Of a DNA stretch of 7,165 bases, positions 6,644 through 7,165 are shown one piece after another. Numbering within the stretch: position 1 is the first letter of the stretch; every line of letters starts with the position of its first letter. Below the pieces are notes generated by a model that saw only the letters and a program-made list of their open reading frames with translations, searched no databases and was not told the DNA's origin. The translations under genes and the position numbers were made by a program. Source of the DNA: an uncultured Eubacteriales bacterium (GTDB taxonomy: Bacteria > Bacillota > Clostridia > Oscillospirales > Oscillospiraceae); assembly GCA_900554855.1 (NCBI GenBank), contig USIZ01000063.1:1-7165 (forward strand), given 5' to 3'.

Positions 6644-6710
6644 AAAAAGAAAAAACCTCCGAAAGCATCTACCTATGCAGAACCGATGACACACCCATAA
6701 TGTCTTTCGG
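6644..6710 (-). terminator. Leader terminator upstream of licT, target of antitermination
   Basis: On the minus strand CCGAAAG (6704-6710) pairs with CTTTCGG (6659-6665). CAT/ATG adds three more pairs after a single bulged A. AGG and then TTTTTT (6650-6655), C, TTTTT (6644-6648) follow. It ends about 40 nt before the licT ATG, where a conditional terminator is expected in BglG/LicT systems. The loop is large (31 nt) and its 5' arm can instead pair inside another hairpin, so the active form may differ. Confidence 0.75.
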
Positions 6711-6727
6711 TTAACTGCCAGTAGCGC
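6665..6727 (-). promoter_or_regulatory. Long alternative hairpin in the licT leader
   Basis: On the minus strand four nested helices are possible: GCGCTAC with GTAG-A-TGC (6721-6727 with 6665-6672), GCAG with CTGC, AACCGA with TCGGTT, and GACA with TGTC, around a 9-nt loop. The outer helix uses the 3' half of the RAT, and the AACCGA helix uses the 5' arm of the compact terminator. This fold is therefore exclusive with both. It could be the resting terminator-proximal structure that LicT binding must displace. The pairing is visible; the role is inferred. Confidence 0.5.
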
Positions 6728-6748
6728 CTCCCGAGGAGTAACGACTGG
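6718..6748 (-). promoter_or_regulatory. Ribonucleic antiterminator (RAT), LicT binding site
   Basis: Read on the minus strand the 31 nt divide cleanly into lower stem CCAGT/ACTGG, an asymmetric loop CGTTA opposite GCGCT, upper stem CTCC/GGAG, and apical loop TCG. This is the two-stem, internal-loop layout of BglG/LicT/SacY targets. It keeps the GTTACT and AGGC sequence blocks remembered from known RATs (GTTACTG..CAGGCAAAACC). The 3' loop GCGCTA replaces the usual GCAAAA. It sits just before the leader terminator and the licT gene, which fits autoregulated antitermination. Confidence 0.82.
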
Positions 6749-6765
6749 TTTAATTGTCTATAAAT

Positions 6766-6774
6766 ATCTTACCA
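6766..6774 (-). promoter_or_regulatory. Candidate promoter (-10) of the licT-bglP-bglA operon
   Basis: On the minus strand TGGTAAGAT forms an extended -10 (TG, one base, TAAGAT at 6766-6771). Transcription would start near 6758, about 10 nt before the RAT, a typical distance. No convincing -35 is seen; the hexamer 17 nt upstream is TGGATT, 3/6 at best. Other AT-rich hexamers in 6751-6770 are possible, so this is a best guess. Confidence 0.4.
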
Positions 6775-6854
6775 GAACAGACAGAGATAATCCATTCGCG
6801 ATTTCGACAAAAGATATTCTGAAAAACCAGACGGATTACCCAAACGTTGGATAC

Positions 6855-6894
6855 AATAAACCCCTGCCGACAGGAGGAATGCCATCGGTAGGGG
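6855..6894 (-). terminator. Intrinsic terminator of pfkA
   Basis: On the minus strand CCCCT-A-CCGA pairs with TCGG-C-AGGGG, nine pairs with one A-C mismatch and a 14-nt loop. TTTATT (6855-6860) follows. It starts 24 nt after the pfkA stop and separates that gene from the licT operon. The rest of the gap, 6775-6854, holds no gene or clear element that I can see. Confidence 0.8.
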
Positions 6895-6917
6895 GAAAGC
6901 ATAATATTTGAAGAAAA

Positions 6918-7165
6918 TCAACCCAGGCTGATGCCCATACGGCGGGCGACGGTGAGCAGCTCGCAGCCCTCCGGCACGTTGCGGGTCTTGCCTGCAATGT
7001 CGGCCAGACGGTTTTCGGTGACATGGCGGTTCACCATGGCAACGGTCACGCCGTAGCGCTCGATCTCCACCAGCTTTGCCGCATAGCTGCCGAACTGGGT
7101 GGCCAGCACACGGTCGTAGGCGCTGGGGCTGCCGCCGCGCTGCATGTGGCCCGGGATGCACACAC
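6918..7165 (-). CDS. pfkA: 6-phosphofructokinase, C-terminal 81 residues (cut by window edge)
   Basis: C-terminal end of the glycolytic enzyme that phosphorylates fructose-6-phosphate to fructose-1,6-bisphosphate. The visible part begins VCIPGHMQRGGSPSAYDR, the phosphofructokinase signature in which the His and Arg of GHMQR bind fructose-6-phosphate. The incomplete codon at the window edge ends in GT, compatible with the Arg (CGT) that the signature R-x4-GH requires. The GTG at 7161-7163 is an internal valine, not a start. The protein continues with VLATQFGSYAAKLV and ends RRMGISLG. The phosphate donor (ATP or pyrophosphate) is decided by N-terminal residues outside the window, so ATP use is only assumed. 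Its own terminator follows. Confidence 0.93.
   Translation of the reverse strand, partial: VCIPGHMQRGGSPSAYDRVLATQFGSYAAKLVEIERYGVTVAMVNRHVTENRLADIAGKTRNVPEGCELLTVARRMGISLG

Noticed and set aside
4513..6645. A 710-codon open frame on the plus strand, opposite bglP and licT
   Set aside because: It lies antisense to two genes whose motifs are complete, ignores their boundary, has no ribosome binding site or recognisable domain, and is the kind of open antisense frame that biased codon use leaves.
6675..6700. Possible CcpA cre-like site TGTCATCGGTTCTG in the licT leader
   Set aside because: Three of the fixed consensus positions fail, and the bases are already explained by the AACCGA/TCGGTT and GACA/TGTC pairs.
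1..7165. CRISPR array, tRNA or rRNA gene, transposase, phage or defence system
   Set aside because: No regularly spaced repeats, cloverleaf sequences, transposase motifs or phage-like genes were found. The window is a metabolic region.

Overview
The window looks like a chromosomal segment of a gut Firmicute of the Oscillospiraceae, most like Faecalibacterium. This is inferred from GC-rich third positions, strong AGGAGG-type ribosome binding sites, and the mix of D-lactate fermentation, glycolysis and PTS sugar uptake genes. No sequence search was run, so the organism is an inference.

Layout, left to right. Positions 1-60 hold no gene I can name. A 20-bp perfect inverted repeat (61-110) ends the minus-strand peptidase T gene pepT (125-1342). 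pepT is divergent from a plus-strand VanH-like D-lactate dehydrogenase gene (1554-2549). Their 211-bp shared upstream region holds a good pepT promoter, a palindrome over a TATAAT box, and a 42-bp-spaced repeat. A bidirectional terminator (2549-2588) separates ldhD from the convergent beta-glucoside operon. That operon is read on the minus strand in the order licT (6603-5773), bglP (5691-4072), bglA (4055-2604). Upstream of it, on the same strand, lies the 3' end of 6-phosphofructokinase pfkA (6918-7165, cut by the window edge), with its own terminator at 6855-6894.

How the genes work together. The licT leader (6604-6775) carries a ribonucleic antiterminator (RAT, 6718-6748) followed by a terminator (6644-6710). 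LicT, a CAT-RBD plus two-PRD protein, should bind the RAT when its PRD histidines report that substrate is being transported. It would then let polymerase read into licT, bglP and bglA. BglP would import and phosphorylate a beta-glucoside, and BglA would hydrolyse the 6-phosphate product. The glucose-6-phosphate feeds glycolysis (PfkA) and finally lactate (LdhD). No EIIA domain is present, so it must be supplied in trans.

The most unusual element is bglP. It encodes two EIIB-like domains in tandem. The first lacks the phosphorylatable cysteine. The second, canonical EIIBC begins at an in-frame ATG with its own strong ribosome binding site, and sampled base composition drops sharply at that junction. 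This suggests a fusion and/or two protein products from one frame. The licT leader also has several mutually exclusive folds worth computing.
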